Shown here piece by piece: positions 45,723-57,200 of a DNA stretch of 64,000 bases; the stretch's first letter is position 1, and each line of letters opens with the position of its first letter. Origin of the DNA: Streptomyces sclerotialus (lineage in GTDB: Bacteria > Actinomycetota > Actinomycetes > Streptomycetales > Streptomycetaceae). The DNA lies in NCBI RefSeq assembly GCF_040907265.1, contig NZ_JBFOHP010000002.1, positions 6,200,001-6,264,000 on the forward strand, in the 5' to 3' direction. Under the pieces are notes generated by a model that did not search any database, was not told where the DNA came from, and was given only the letters and a program-made list of their open reading frames with translations. A program made the translations under genes and the position numbers.

Positions 45723-47252
45723 TCAGATGTCCCGGAAGATCTCGATCTGGGCGCCCAGGGAGTTCAGGCGCTCGGCGAGGTCTTCGTAACCCCGGTTGAT
45801 GACGTAGACGTTGCGGAGGACGGACGTGCCCTCGGCGGCCATCATCGCGAGGAGGACGACGACGGCGGGGCGCAGGGCCGGCGGGCACATCATCTCCGCC
45901 GAGCGCCAGCGGGTCGGGCCGTCGACCAGGACACGGTGCGGGTCGAGCAGCTTGACCTGGGCGCCGAGGCGGTTGAGGTCCGTCAGGTAGATCGCGCGGT
46001 TGTCGTACACCCAGTCGTGGATGAGGGTCTGGCCCTGGGCGCTGGCCGCGATCGCCGCGAAGAACGGCACGTTGTCGATGTTCAGGCCCGGGAACGGCAT
46101 CGGGTGGATCTTGTCGATCGGGGCGCTGAGCTTGGAGGGGCGGACGGTGAGGTCGATCAGCCGGGTACGGCCGTTGTCGGCGGTGTACTCCTCGCTGCGC
46201 TCGTGGTCCAGGCCCATCTCCTCCAGGACCGCGAGCTCGATCTCCAGGAACTCCACCGGAACCCGGCGGATCGTCAGTTCGGACTCGGTGACCACGGCGG
46301 CGGCCAGCAGGCTCATCGCCTCGACCGGGTCCTCCGACGGCGCGTAGTCCACGTCCCGGTCGATGTGCGCGACGCCGTGCACGGTGAGGGTGGTGGTGCC
46401 GATGCCCTCGACCCGTACGCCCAGCTGCTCCAGGAAGAAGCACAGGTCCTGGACCATGTAGTTGGAGGAGGCGTTGCGGATGACCGTGACGCCGTCGTGC
46501 CGGGCCGCGGCGAGCAGCGCGTTCTCGGTGACGGTGTCGCCGCGCTCGGTCAGCACGATCGCGCGCTTGGGCGCCACGGCCCGGTCGACGTGCGCGTGGT
46601 ACGTGCCCTCGGTGGCGGTGACCTCCAGGCCGAAGTGGCGCAGCGCGGTCATGTGCGGGGTGACCGTACGGGTGCCGAGGTCGCAGCCGCCCGCGTAGGG
46701 GATCTTGAAGTGGTCCATGCGGTGCAGCAGCGGACCCAGGAACATGATGACGCTGCGGGTGCGCCGGGCCGCCTCGGTGTCCATGGAGTCGAGGTCCAGC
46801 TCGGCGGGCGGGACGACCTCCAGGTCGTTGCCGTCGTTGATCCAGCGCGTACGGACGCCGATCGAGCCCAGCACTTCGAGGATGCGGTAGACCTCCTCGA
46901 TCCGGGCGACGCGGCGCAGTGTGGTGCGGCCGGCGTTCAGCAGCGTCGCGCAGAGCAAGGCCACACAGGCGTTCTTGCTCGTCTTGACGTCGATGCTGCC
47001 GGACAGCTGCCTGCCGCCGACGACGCGGAGGTGCATGGGTCCTGCGTACCCCAGGGAGACGATTTCACTGTCGAGCGCCTCGCCGATTCGGGCGATCATC
47101 TCAAGGCTGATGTTCTGATTACCGCGCTCGATGCGGTTCACCGCGCTCTGGCTGGTGCCGAGCGCCTCTGCCAGCTGCGTCTGTGTCCAGCCCCGGTGTT
47201 GGCGGGCATCACGGATGAGCTTGCCGATGCGTACGAGGTAGTCGTCTGCCAT
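45723..47252 (-). CDS. murA: UDP-N-acetylglucosamine 1-carboxyvinyltransferase paralogue with N-terminal HTH domain
   Basis: 509 residues, about 75 longer than ordinary MurA because of an added Cro/C1-type helix-turn-helix (residues 5-65: IRDARQHRGWTQTQLAEALG, then TSQSAVNRIERG). The enzyme part keeps catalytic features: SKNACVALLCATLL with the substrate lysine/asparagine, YAGGCDLGTRTVTPHM with the fosfomycin-target cysteine, and FPGLNIDNVPFF with the key aspartate. It should transfer enolpyruvate to UDP-GlcNAc, the first step of peptidoglycan synthesis. A palindromic promoter directly upstream suggests autoregulation by the HTH. No ribosome site precedes the ATG, so the mRNA may be nearly leaderless. 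Confidence 0.9.
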   Translation of the reverse strand: MADDYLVRIGKLIRDARQHRGWTQTQLAEALGTSQSAVNRIERGNQNISLEMIARIGEALDSEIVSLGYAGPMHLRVVGGRQLSGSIDVKTSKNACVALLCATLLNAGRTTLRRVARIEEVYRILEVLGSIGVRTRWINDGNDLEVVPPAELDLDSMDTEAARRTRSVIMFLGPLLHRMDHFKIPYAGGCDLGTRTVTPHMTALRHFGLEVTATEGTYHAHVDRAVAPKRAIVLTERGDTVTENALLAAARHDGVTVIRNASSNYMVQDLCFFLEQLGVRVEGIGTTTLTVHGVAHIDRDVDYAPSEDPVEAMSLLAAAVVTESELTIRRVPVEFLEIELAVLEEMGLDHERSEEYTADNGRTRLIDLTVRPSKLSAPIDKIHPMPFPGLNIDNVPFFAAIAASAQGQTLIHDWVYDNRAIYLTDLNRLGAQVKLLDPHRVLVDGPTRWRSAEMMCPPALRPAVVVLLAMMAAEGTSVLRNVYVINRGYEDLAERLNSLGAQIEIFRDI

Positions 47253-47261
47253 GAGGAGAAC

Positions 47262-47290
47262 GGTATCTCAGATATGAGATGGATGTTCAA
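47262..47290 (-). promoter_or_regulatory. Promoter with palindromic operator upstream of the HTH-MurA gene
   Basis: On the minus strand a -35 TTGAAC (47285-47290) and a -10 GATACC (47262-47267) have a 17-bp spacer. The palindrome ATCTCA-GATA-TGAGAT (47265-47280) covers the -10 and spacer. Expected transcription start is within a few bases of the ATG at 47252. Confidence 0.6.
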
Positions 47291-47388
47291 TCACCTCTTG
47301 TTCTACTACTATGCAAACAATAGGCCGTACGGCGGCAGTGACAGGAGTGCCGCGACGCCTGCGGACGCACAGGAGGGGGAGTCCTGAC

Positions 47389-48525
47389 ATGGCCGGTCAC
47401 GGGGGAATCGCCGCAGGACAGCAGGGTGACGCAGGGGGCACGGGCAAGGGCGCTGCCGTCCGGCGGGCGATCGTCGCGACGGCACCCTTTCCGGTGGCCG
47501 CCGCAATCGTCGCAACGGCGTACGGAAGGCTCGCCGAACGGCTGCCCGACACGCTGGCCACGCACTTCCGCGCCGACGGACACGCCGACGGCTTCTCCTC
47601 GGCCGGCGGCTTCCTCTCCGTCGGGCTCGGCCTGCTCCTCGTATTCGGCGCAGTTTTCGGGCTCCTCGTCCTCGTGCCGACGGCCGGACGGCGTAGGGGC
47701 GCCGCCCGGCGAACGGCGGAGGGGGTTCGTGCGGACGGCGTACCGGGCGCGGACCGGCGCCCGGCGCCCGCCCCGGACCGGCGCCCGGGCTCCGCGCCCG
47801 GACAGGCCCGCGCCGTCATCACCCTCGGCTACGCCCTCGCCGGCGTGCTGGGATACGCCTTCACGGTCACGCTCCACGTCAACGCGGCGGCCGGCGGGGA
47901 CGAGGCCGCGGCCGCCCTCCCGCCGTGGCAGATCGCCGCGGTCCTCGGCGCCGGCGCGGCGGCCGGCGTGCTCGGCTGGCTGCTGGCCGGCAAGGACGCA
48001 CCGCTGCCGGACGACGGCGTCCGCGGCGGCGCGCCCCGCCTCGCCCTCGCCGACTCCGAGGTCGCCGGCTGGTCCCGGACGATCAGCTCGCCGTTGCTGT
48101 ACGCCCTCGGCCTGGCGCTCCTCCTCGCCGGCCTGGTCATGGGCCCGGCCGTCGGCTGGTCGGCGGCGCCGGGGCTGATGCTCGGCGCGCTGGTCGTCCT
48201 CCCGCTCGCCGGACTGCGGGTCACCGCCGACCGCCGGGGCCTCACCGTCACCCCGCCGTTCCTCCCGTACCCCCGGATGCGCATACCGCTGACGCGCATC
48301 CGGGAGGCCGACAGCCGGGAGATCGCCGCGCTGCGGGAGTTCGGCGGCTGGGGCTACCGGATGCGGCCCGGCAGCAGCGGCTTCGTCCTCCGGTCCGGCG
48401 AGGCGCTGTCCCTGCGGCTGGCGGGCGGCAAGGAGTTCGTGGTGACGGTCGGCGACGCGGCCACCGCAGCCGCCCTGCTGAACACCCTCGTCGACCGCGC
48501 GGACGGCCCGGAGGGTGCTGCCTGA
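47389..48525 (+). CDS. DUF1648 domain membrane protein
   Basis: 378 residues from the ATG at 47389 (AGGAGGGGGAG upstream). The DUF1648 signature is near the N-terminus: AERLPDTLATHFRADGHADGF (core LPDTLATHFRADG). About five hydrophobic segments follow, with a disordered Arg/Pro-rich linker (about residues 100-140) and a C-terminal PH-like globular part (RVTADRRGLTVTPPFLPYP). DUF1648 proteins are often paired with small GntR regulators, as here: the next ATG overlaps this stop by 1 bp. The function of the family is unknown; envelope-stress or transport accessory roles are guesses. Confidence 0.8.
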   Translation: MAGHGGIAAGQQGDAGGTGKGAAVRRAIVATAPFPVAAAIVATAYGRLAERLPDTLATHFRADGHADGFSSAGGFLSVGLGLLLVFGAVFGLLVLVPTAGRRRGAARRTAEGVRADGVPGADRRPAPAPDRRPGSAPGQARAVITLGYALAGVLGYAFTVTLHVNAAAGGDEAAAALPPWQIAAVLGAGAAAGVLGWLLAGKDAPLPDDGVRGGAPRLALADSEVAGWSRTISSPLLYALGLALLLAGLVMGPAVGWSAAPGLMLGALVVLPLAGLRVTADRRGLTVTPPFLPYPRMRIPLTRIREADSREIAALREFGGWGYRMRPGSSGFVLRSGEALSLRLAGGKEFVVTVGDAATAAALLNTLVDRADGPEGAA

Positions 48526-48896
48526 TGCTCGTCCGTATCGACCCGGCCTCCTCCGTACCGCTGGGCGACCAGATCGCCGCTTCCGTACGCGGCGCGATAG
48601 CCGACGGCTCGGTCCGCGCGGGGGAGCGGCTGCCCGCGGCCCGCACCCTCGCCGGCTCCCTCGGCGTCAACGTGCACACCGTCCTGAGGGGCTACCAGCG
48701 CCTGAAGGAGGAGGGGCTGATCGAACTGCGGCGCGGCCGCGGCGCGGTGGTGACCGGCGCGGCGTCCCCCGCCCGCGCCCGCCTCACCGACGCCGCCGCC
48801 GGCCTGATCACCCAGGCCCGTGCCCTCGGCCTCTCGGACGATGAGATCGTCTCCCTGGTCCGTACGGGCCTGGGCAGGCCGCTGGGTACCGGCTGA
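48525..48896 (+). CDS. GntR family regulator, YtrA subfamily
   Basis: 123 residues. It has only the DNA-binding domain plus a short helical tail, the YtrA plan: SSVPLGDQIAASVRGAIADG, RLPAARTLAGSLGVNVHTVL, then GYQRLKEEGLIELRRGRGAVV. The tail LGLSDDEIVSLVRTGLG matches the helix common in this subfamily. Overlaps the DUF1648 gene (TGATG) and is surely co-transcribed. These regulators usually control their own operon. Confidence 0.9.
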   Translation: MLVRIDPASSVPLGDQIAASVRGAIADGSVRAGERLPAARTLAGSLGVNVHTVLRGYQRLKEEGLIELRRGRGAVVTGAASPARARLTDAAAGLITQARALGLSDDEIVSLVRTGLGRPLGTG

Positions 48897-48899
48897 CGC

Positions 48900-49358
48900 T
48901 CACCAGGTCGGCCCGGCCGCCTGCCGCGTCGCCGCGTTGATCCGGTGGAAGAGGTTGGTCAGGCCGGTCATCAGGACGATCGACGCCAGCTGCCGCGCGT
49001 CGAAGTGGTCGGCGGCCGCGTCCCAGATCTCGTCCGGCACCGGGTCCGGCCGGTCGGCGAGCCGGGTCGCGGCCTCGGCGAGCGCCGGCGCGGCGCGTTC
49101 GGCGTCCGTGAAGAACGGCGCCTCGCGCCAGGCCGCCACCGCGCGTGGAGCCGCCCGTCGGTCTCGCCCGCCTTCTTGGCGTTGAGCGCCCCGCCGACGA
49201 CGCAGAAGCTGCGGCCGTTGATCCGGCTCGCCCGCAGGTGGACCAGTTCGAGGGTCGACTCGGGCACCCCGCCGGACCTGGCCGCCTTCAGCAGCTGCTG
49301 TACGGCCGGCACCGTCTCGGGGAAGAGGGCCCGCAGGGTTCTTCATCCGTGCCTGCAT
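48900..49358 (-). pseudogene. AhpD/carboxymuconolactone decarboxylase-like gene with two compensating frameshifts
   Basis: The frame 48900-49358 is open (152 codons, the family length) and starts MQARMKNPAG with GGAGGAG upstream. Yet the middle only makes sense one frame over: in that frame 48971-49312 encodes VPAVQQLLKAA and STLELVHLRASRINGRSFC, true AhpD sequence, while the end (TDAERAAPALAEAATRLAD, IVLMTGLTNLFHRINAATRQ) is back in the first frame. The changes look like one extra G near 49330 and one extra CG near 49140. The usual catalytic C-x-x-C is also altered (NGRSFC). I read a decaying gene; sequencing error is the alternative. Confidence 0.7.
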
Positions 49359-49477
49359 GGTGTGCTCCTCCGTCAGTGGCCTGCTCGGCCTGCCGGCTGC
49401 TTCACCCCCCGACGGATCGCACCCGGGGAAACGTGACACGGCGGTCTCCCCGCAGCCGTGCGATCCGTTCCCACTTC

Positions 49478-49496
49478 TGTACCTACTGGTATGTAT
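49478..49496. promoter_or_regulatory. TetR-type operator between the AhpD-like relic and the TetR gene
   Basis: GTACCTACTGGTATGTATG is a near-palindrome of the TACNNAC/GGTATGTA type common at TetR autoregulatory sites, 10 bp before the TetR ATG at 49506. Confidence 0.55.
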
Positions 49497-49505
49497 GCTG
49501 CCCGT

Positions 49506-50117
49506 ATGACACCGGAGACCACACCGCCCGGCGGCGCGACGGCCAGTACCTCGGAGCGCCTCATCGAGAGCACCCGCGAACTGCTGTGGGAGCGCGGCTA
49601 CGTCGGTACCAGCCCCAAGGCGATCCTGCGGCGCGCCAACGCCGGCCAGGGCAGCATGTACCACCACTTCAGCGGCAAGCCGGACCTCGCGCTGGCCGCC
49701 ATCCGCCGGACCGCCGGGGAGATGCGGGCCGAGGTGGCGCGGCTGCTGGACGGGCCCGGTACGGCGCTGGACCGGGTCGGCGCGTACCTGCGCCGCGAGC
49801 GCGACACCCTCAAGGGCTGCCCCGTCGGGCGGCTCACCCAGGACCCGGACGTGATGGCCGACCCGGCGCTGCGCGCACCGGTCGACGAGACCTTCGACTG
49901 GCTGCGCAACCGCCTCGCGGAGGTGCTGGCCGAGGGCCGCGAGCGCGGCGAACTGGACGCGGAGCTGGACCCGGCCGTCACGGCCGCGAGCGTGGTCGCG
50001 GTGGTCCAGGGCGGCTACGTCCTGGCCCGCGCCGCCGGTTCGCCGGCCGCCTTCGACCAGGCCGTCACCGGCGTGCTCGCCCTGATCGCCGGCCATGCCG
50101 CCACCGGGAGCCGCTGA
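49506..50117 (+). CDS. TetR family transcriptional regulator
   Basis: 203 residues. HTH: RLIESTRELLWERGYVGTS, KAILRRANAGQGSMYHHFSGK. The C-terminal domain resembles the LmrA/YxaF subgroup (GCPVGRLTQDPDVMADPALR). A candidate operator lies just upstream. The next gene starts in its stop (TGATG), so they are co-transcribed; the divergent neighbour is the AhpD-like relic. It probably controls both units. The ligand is unknown. Confidence 0.88.
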   Translation: MTPETTPPGGATASTSERLIESTRELLWERGYVGTSPKAILRRANAGQGSMYHHFSGKPDLALAAIRRTAGEMRAEVARLLDGPGTALDRVGAYLRRERDTLKGCPVGRLTQDPDVMADPALRAPVDETFDWLRNRLAEVLAEGRERGELDAELDPAVTAASVVAVVQGGYVLARAAGSPAAFDQAVTGVLALIAGHAATGSR

Positions 50118-50731
50118 TGTACGCCGCGCAGTACGAGATCACCCTGCCCGCCGGCCACGACATGGGCATCATCCGTGAGCGGGTGGCGGCCGGCGGGCAC
50201 GTGCTCGACGACCGCGCCGGACTGGCCCTGAAGGCGTATCTGCTCCGCGAACGCGGCGTGCACGGCTCGCCGGTCAACCAGTACGCCCCGTTCTACCTCT
50301 GGCGGGACACGGGCGCGATGGGCCGCTTCCTGCTCGGCGGGGGCGGCTTCCAGAACATCGTCCGCGACTTCGGCCGCCCCGCCGTACGCCACTGGACGGG
50401 CGCGGCCGTCCTGGCCGGCCCGGCCCGCGGGACGCCGCCGCGCGCCGCCGCCCGCCGCCTCACCACCCTCCCCGCGGGCCCCGGCCCGGACCCCGACGGC
50501 CTGGCCCTCGTCCGCCTCCTGGAACAGGAGACGGACGCCCTGCACGAGCTGGCCCGGCACCCCGGCGTCCACACCGCGGCCCTCGCCGTCGACCCCCGCG
50601 ACTGGCAGCTGCTGCGCTTCGTCCTCTGGTCGGACACCGTCCCCGACGGCACCGACGACACCGACCGCTACGAGGTCCTCCATCTCTCGGCGCCCCACCT
50701 CGCCGGCCTGCCGGCGGGCCGTCCCTGGTGA
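50117..50731 (+). CDS. DUF4865-like protein
   Basis: 204 residues, soluble. Motifs: MYAAQYEITLPAGHDMGIIR, LALKAYLLRERG, NQYAPFYLWRDTGAMGRFLLGGGGF, and RPAVRHWTGAAVL. The mix of a tandem ferredoxin-like dimeric alpha-beta look with conserved aromatic residues fits DUF4865, a family usually found beside TetR regulators and monooxygenases. Biochemical role unknown. Overlaps the TetR gene by 1 bp. Confidence 0.75.
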   Translation: MYAAQYEITLPAGHDMGIIRERVAAGGHVLDDRAGLALKAYLLRERGVHGSPVNQYAPFYLWRDTGAMGRFLLGGGGFQNIVRDFGRPAVRHWTGAAVLAGPARGTPPRAAARRLTTLPAGPGPDPDGLALVRLLEQETDALHELARHPGVHTAALAVDPRDWQLLRFVLWSDTVPDGTDDTDRYEVLHLSAPHLAGLPAGRPW

Positions 50732-50841
50732 GGGCCCACCCGCTCCCTCGACCCCGGCGGAACCGGACACCGGGGTGCACGGCGCGCGAAGCGGACAGCG
50801 GGTGGGCAGAGCATGACCGCGCGGCGGCGATGTACTAGAGT

Positions 50842-50859
50842 TATCTCGACATCGAGATA
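50842..50859. promoter_or_regulatory. Perfect palindrome in the aconitase promoter region
   Basis: TATCTCGA and TCGAGATA flank CA, an 8-2-8 inverted repeat about 130 bp before the aconitase start. It is a strong operator candidate; I cannot name the regulator. Confidence 0.6.
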
Positions 50860-50900
50860 TCTGCCGAGAGGCGTACCGCTGCCGCGCTAGTAAGGCTCCC

Positions 50901-50919
50901 CTAACTAAGCCTTACCTTA
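50901..50919 (-). promoter_or_regulatory. Iron-box-like sequence upstream of aconitase
   Basis: The minus strand reads TAAGGTAAGGCTTAGTTAG, matching the DtxR/DmdR consensus at about 13 of 19 positions. A TAAGGC/GCCTTA inverted repeat overlaps it (50891-50914). Iron control of an iron-sulfur aconitase would make sense. Confidence 0.45.
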
Positions 50920-50924
50920 GCTGA

Positions 50925-53702
<2,778 letters not shown>

Positions 53703-53725
53703 TCAACGGCTAGCCCGTAGCAGCA

Positions 53726-53763
53726 GGAAGGGCCGCACCCCGATACCGGGGTGCGGCCCTTCC
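53726..53763 (+). terminator. Aconitase terminator
   Basis: A perfect 17-bp stem (53726-53742 and 53747-53763; arm core AAGGGCCGCACCCC) with an ATAC loop, 23 bp after the stop codon. Confidence 0.9.
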
Positions 53764-53864
53764 GCATAGACCGGTGGAGTGGAGTCACGCGGAGCATGGT
53801 GGTGACGACGGCGAGGCGCGGTAGATCTGCGTCGTCCGACTTCTTCGCCGACAGGAGAATTCAC

Positions 53865-54161
53865 ATGCGCAAGACCATCGGCCGTTCCGTTGCGGCCGCC
53901 GTCCTCGCCGCCGCCGTCGTCGTCCCGGTCTCCGGCGTCGCCCAGGCCGCCCCGAAGGCACCGGCCAGCACGGCGTCGCACCACCACGACCGTGACTGCA
54001 AGTGCAAGGACAAGGACGACGGCGGCCGGGACGACGGCAAGGGCCGGGACGACGGCGGCCGCGACGACGGCCGCGGCGACTGGGGCGACTGGGGACGAGG
54101 CGGCTGGGGCCACGGCTACGGCAGCGGCCTGCTCAGCAGCCTCCTCAACGGTCTCCTCTGA
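53865..54161 (+). CDS. Small secreted Asp/Gly/Arg-rich protein
   Basis: 98 residues from the ATG at 53865 (AGGAGA upstream). A Sec signal peptide (MRKTIGRSVAAAVLAAAVVV, cleavage near VAQAAP) is followed by a histidine/cysteine/lysine patch (HHHDRDCKCKDKDD), several GRDDG-type repeats, a WGDWGRGGWGHGYG segment and a hydrophobic LLSSLLNGLL end. No family recognised. The composition suggests metal binding or envelope association, which is inference. It stands alone between two terminators. Confidence 0.75.
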   Translation: MRKTIGRSVAAAVLAAAVVVPVSGVAQAAPKAPASTASHHHDRDCKCKDKDDGGRDDGKGRDDGGRDDGRGDWGDWGRGGWGHGYGSGLLSSLLNGLL

Positions 54162-54175
54162 GCAGTCCCGAGCCG

Positions 54176-54215
54176 CACAGGGCCGCACCCTCCTTCCGGC
54201 CGGTGCGGCCCTGTG
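54176..54215. terminator. Bidirectional terminator between convergent genes
   Basis: 14-bp perfect arms CACAGGGCCGCACC and GGTGCGGCCCTGTG with a 12-nt loop, between the small secreted protein gene and the GH92 gene. Confidence 0.85.
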
Positions 54216-54228
54216 GCGCGGCGCGGGG

Positions 54229-57200
54229 TCAGGAGAGCAGTTCGACCTCGGCGAGAGTGGCCCGGCCGCTCGGGACCAGACGGTAGTGCCGGTACGTGCC
54301 CGGATGCCCGACCGAGAAGACGCGGGTCTGCTTGTCCCACGTGAAGCTCTCGGCGGAACGGCGGTCCACGGTGGTCCACCGCCGGCCGTCACGGGAGCCC
54401 TCCAGCACCCATCCGTCCGGCGCGTCGGCCCTGGCCGCCGAGGTCAGCGTGTACGAGGTGACGCGGGACGCCTCCGTGAGGTCGGCGGCCGCCGTCCCGA
54501 AGGACGCCGACGTGTCCGAGGTGTTGTCGAAGAGCGCCGAGCCGTCCGGTGCGGTGACGTCACCGGCCGGGGCGGGCACCGCGTCGCCCTTGGTGATCGA
54601 CGTCGGGGCCGCGTGCGCGCCGGTGCCCCAGCGGGACGGCTCCGGGCCCATGGCGAAGTCGAGCGTGCCGCCGCGGGCGAGTACGGAGTGCGGCAGCGCC
54701 GTCGAGTTCCACGGCTTGCCGTTGACCTTCACGCCCTGCACGTAGACGTTCCGCGCGCTGTTCTTCGGCGCCCTGATGACCAGGTCACGGCCGTTCTCCA
54801 GGTGGACGGTGGCCTTCGTGAAGAGCGGTGAACCGATCGCGTACTCCGGCTGACCCATCACCAGCGGGTAGAAACCGAGGGCGCTGAAGACGTACCAGGC
54901 GGACATCTCGCCGTTGTCCTCGTCACCCGGATAGCCCTGGCCGATCTCGCTGCCGAGGTAGAGCCGGGACAGCACCTCGCGGACCTTCTCCTGGGTCTTC
55001 CACGGCTGCCCGGCCGCGTCGTAGGCGTACGCGATGTGGTGCGAGGGCTGGTTGCTGTGGCCGTACATGCCCATCCGGGTGTCGCGGGCCTCCGTCATCT
55101 CGTGGATCACGTTGCCGTAGCTGCCCGCGAACTCCTTGGTACCGGTCTCGGGCGTGGCGAAGTAGGTGTCGAGCTTCTTCGCCAGGCCCGCCCGGCCGCC
55201 GTAGAGGTTGGCGAGCCCCTTCAGGTCCTGCGGGGCCGTGAAGGCGAAGGACCAGCCGTTGGTCTCGGTGTAGTCGTGGCCCCAGACGCGCGGGTCGTAC
55301 GCGTCCGGCGACAGCCGCCAGTTGCCCTTCTCGTCCTTGCCCTGGAAGAAGCCGACCTGGTCGTCGAAGAGCTTGACGTAGTCCCGGGCGCGGTTCAGGA
55401 AGTACGCCGACTCCTCCTTGTAGCGCTTCTCGTGGGTCTTCTCGTACAGCGCCTGGCCCATCCGGGCGATGCCGAAGTCGTTGAGGTAGCCCTCCAGGGC
55501 CCAGGACAGGCCTTCCTTGGTCTTCGTCGAGGTGTAGCCGAGGAAGGGGGAGGTGTTCATGCCCTTGCGGCCGACGCCCGAGCTGGGCGGGGCGACCGTG
55601 GCGTTCTTCAGCGCCGCCTCGTACGCCGCCTTCGCGTCGAAGCGCACCCCCTTGGCGTAGGCGTCGGCGAACGCCACGTCGGAGCTGGTGCCGGTCATCA
55701 GGTCCGCGTAGCCGGGGGAGGACCAGCGGGAGATCCAGCCGCCGTCCTTGTACTGCTGGACGAAGCCGTCGACCATCTTCCCGGCCCGCTCCGGGGTGAG
55801 GAAGGAGTACGCGGGCCAGGTGGTCCGGTAGGTGTCCCAGAAGCCGTTGTTGACGTGGACCTGGCCGTCGACGATCTTCGAGCCGGTGTGCGTGGGGGTG
55901 TCGGGACCGGTCGCGGGGGAGAAGGGGCTGGCGTAGCGGACCTTGCCGCCGACCTTCTCCGAACCGGAGTTGGGGTAGAGGTAGAGCCGGTAAAGGCTGG
56001 AGTACAGGGTGGTGAGCTGGTCACGGCTCGCGCCCTCGACCTCGATGCGGCCGAGGATGTCGTCCCACTGCGCGCGGGCCCGGTCCCGGACGGAGGCGAA
56101 CGAGGCGTCCGCCGCGATCTCCTGGCGGAGGTTGTCCTTCGCCTGGTCCACGCTGATGAGCGAGGTGGCGATGCGCATCGTGACCGTACGGTCGGCACCG
56201 GGCGCGAACCGCAGATAGCCGGTCACGTCGGCGCCGCCGCCTCCGGAGAGCTTGCCGCCGGCGGTGACCGGCGCGTCGAAGACCGCGTACACGAACATCC
56301 GGGTGGCGCCGGTGGACAGCCCGCTCTTGACGTCGGAAAAGCCGGTGACCACGCCGTTCTCGGTGTCGAGCGTCAGCCCGCCCTTGTTGTTGACGTTGTC
56401 GAAGATCAGGCTCGCGTCCGCACCGGGAAAGGTGAACCGCATCATCGCGGCGTGGTCGGTGGGAGCGATCTCGGTCTTCAGCCCGTTGTCGAAGGTGACG
56501 CTGTAGTGGTGCGGCTTCGCCGTCTCACGGGAGTGGTGGAAGGGGAGCGCGCGGGCGGTGCGGGAGGCGTCGGGGGTGCCGCTCGCGGCGGACGGCATCA
56601 CCTGGAAGGTCTGCCGGTCGCCCATCCAGGGGCTGGGCTCGTGGCTGGCGCTGAAGGCCTGCAGGGTCGGCAGGTTGTCGGCGTTGTTCTTGCGCGCGTA
56701 CTCGTAAAGCCAGTCCTGCGAGCCGGCGTTGGTCACCGGCGTCCAGAAGTTGAAGCCGTTGGGGACGGCGGTCGCGGGGAAGGTGTTGCCGCGGGAGAAG
56801 CTGCCGCTGGAGTGCGTGCCGCGGACGGTCGAGACGTGGTCGGCGAGGTGTGCGAGGGGCTCCTCGGGCTTCGCGGGCGCCAGCGACACATCGTCCAGCC
56901 AGCCGCGGAAGTCACCGGTGCCCCGGGGCGCGTCGTACGCGAGGAGGACGCGGTCGACCGTCTTCCCGGCGGCCACCGCTCCGATCCGTGCGGTCCTGTC
57001 GTTCCACTGATTGACGTAGAGGGTCTTGGCCGCGCCCTGGCCCTGCGGGGTCAGCGGGGCGCCGCTCGCGTCGGCCGGCTTCAGGTCGCTGAGGTAACTG
57101 CCGTCGGTGAAGGCGAGGTCGACGGAGACCTGGGTGGCGCGGTAGTCACGCGCGGATCCGGCCATTTCGGGGAAGAGCTTGTAGGAGAGAACGGTGTCAG

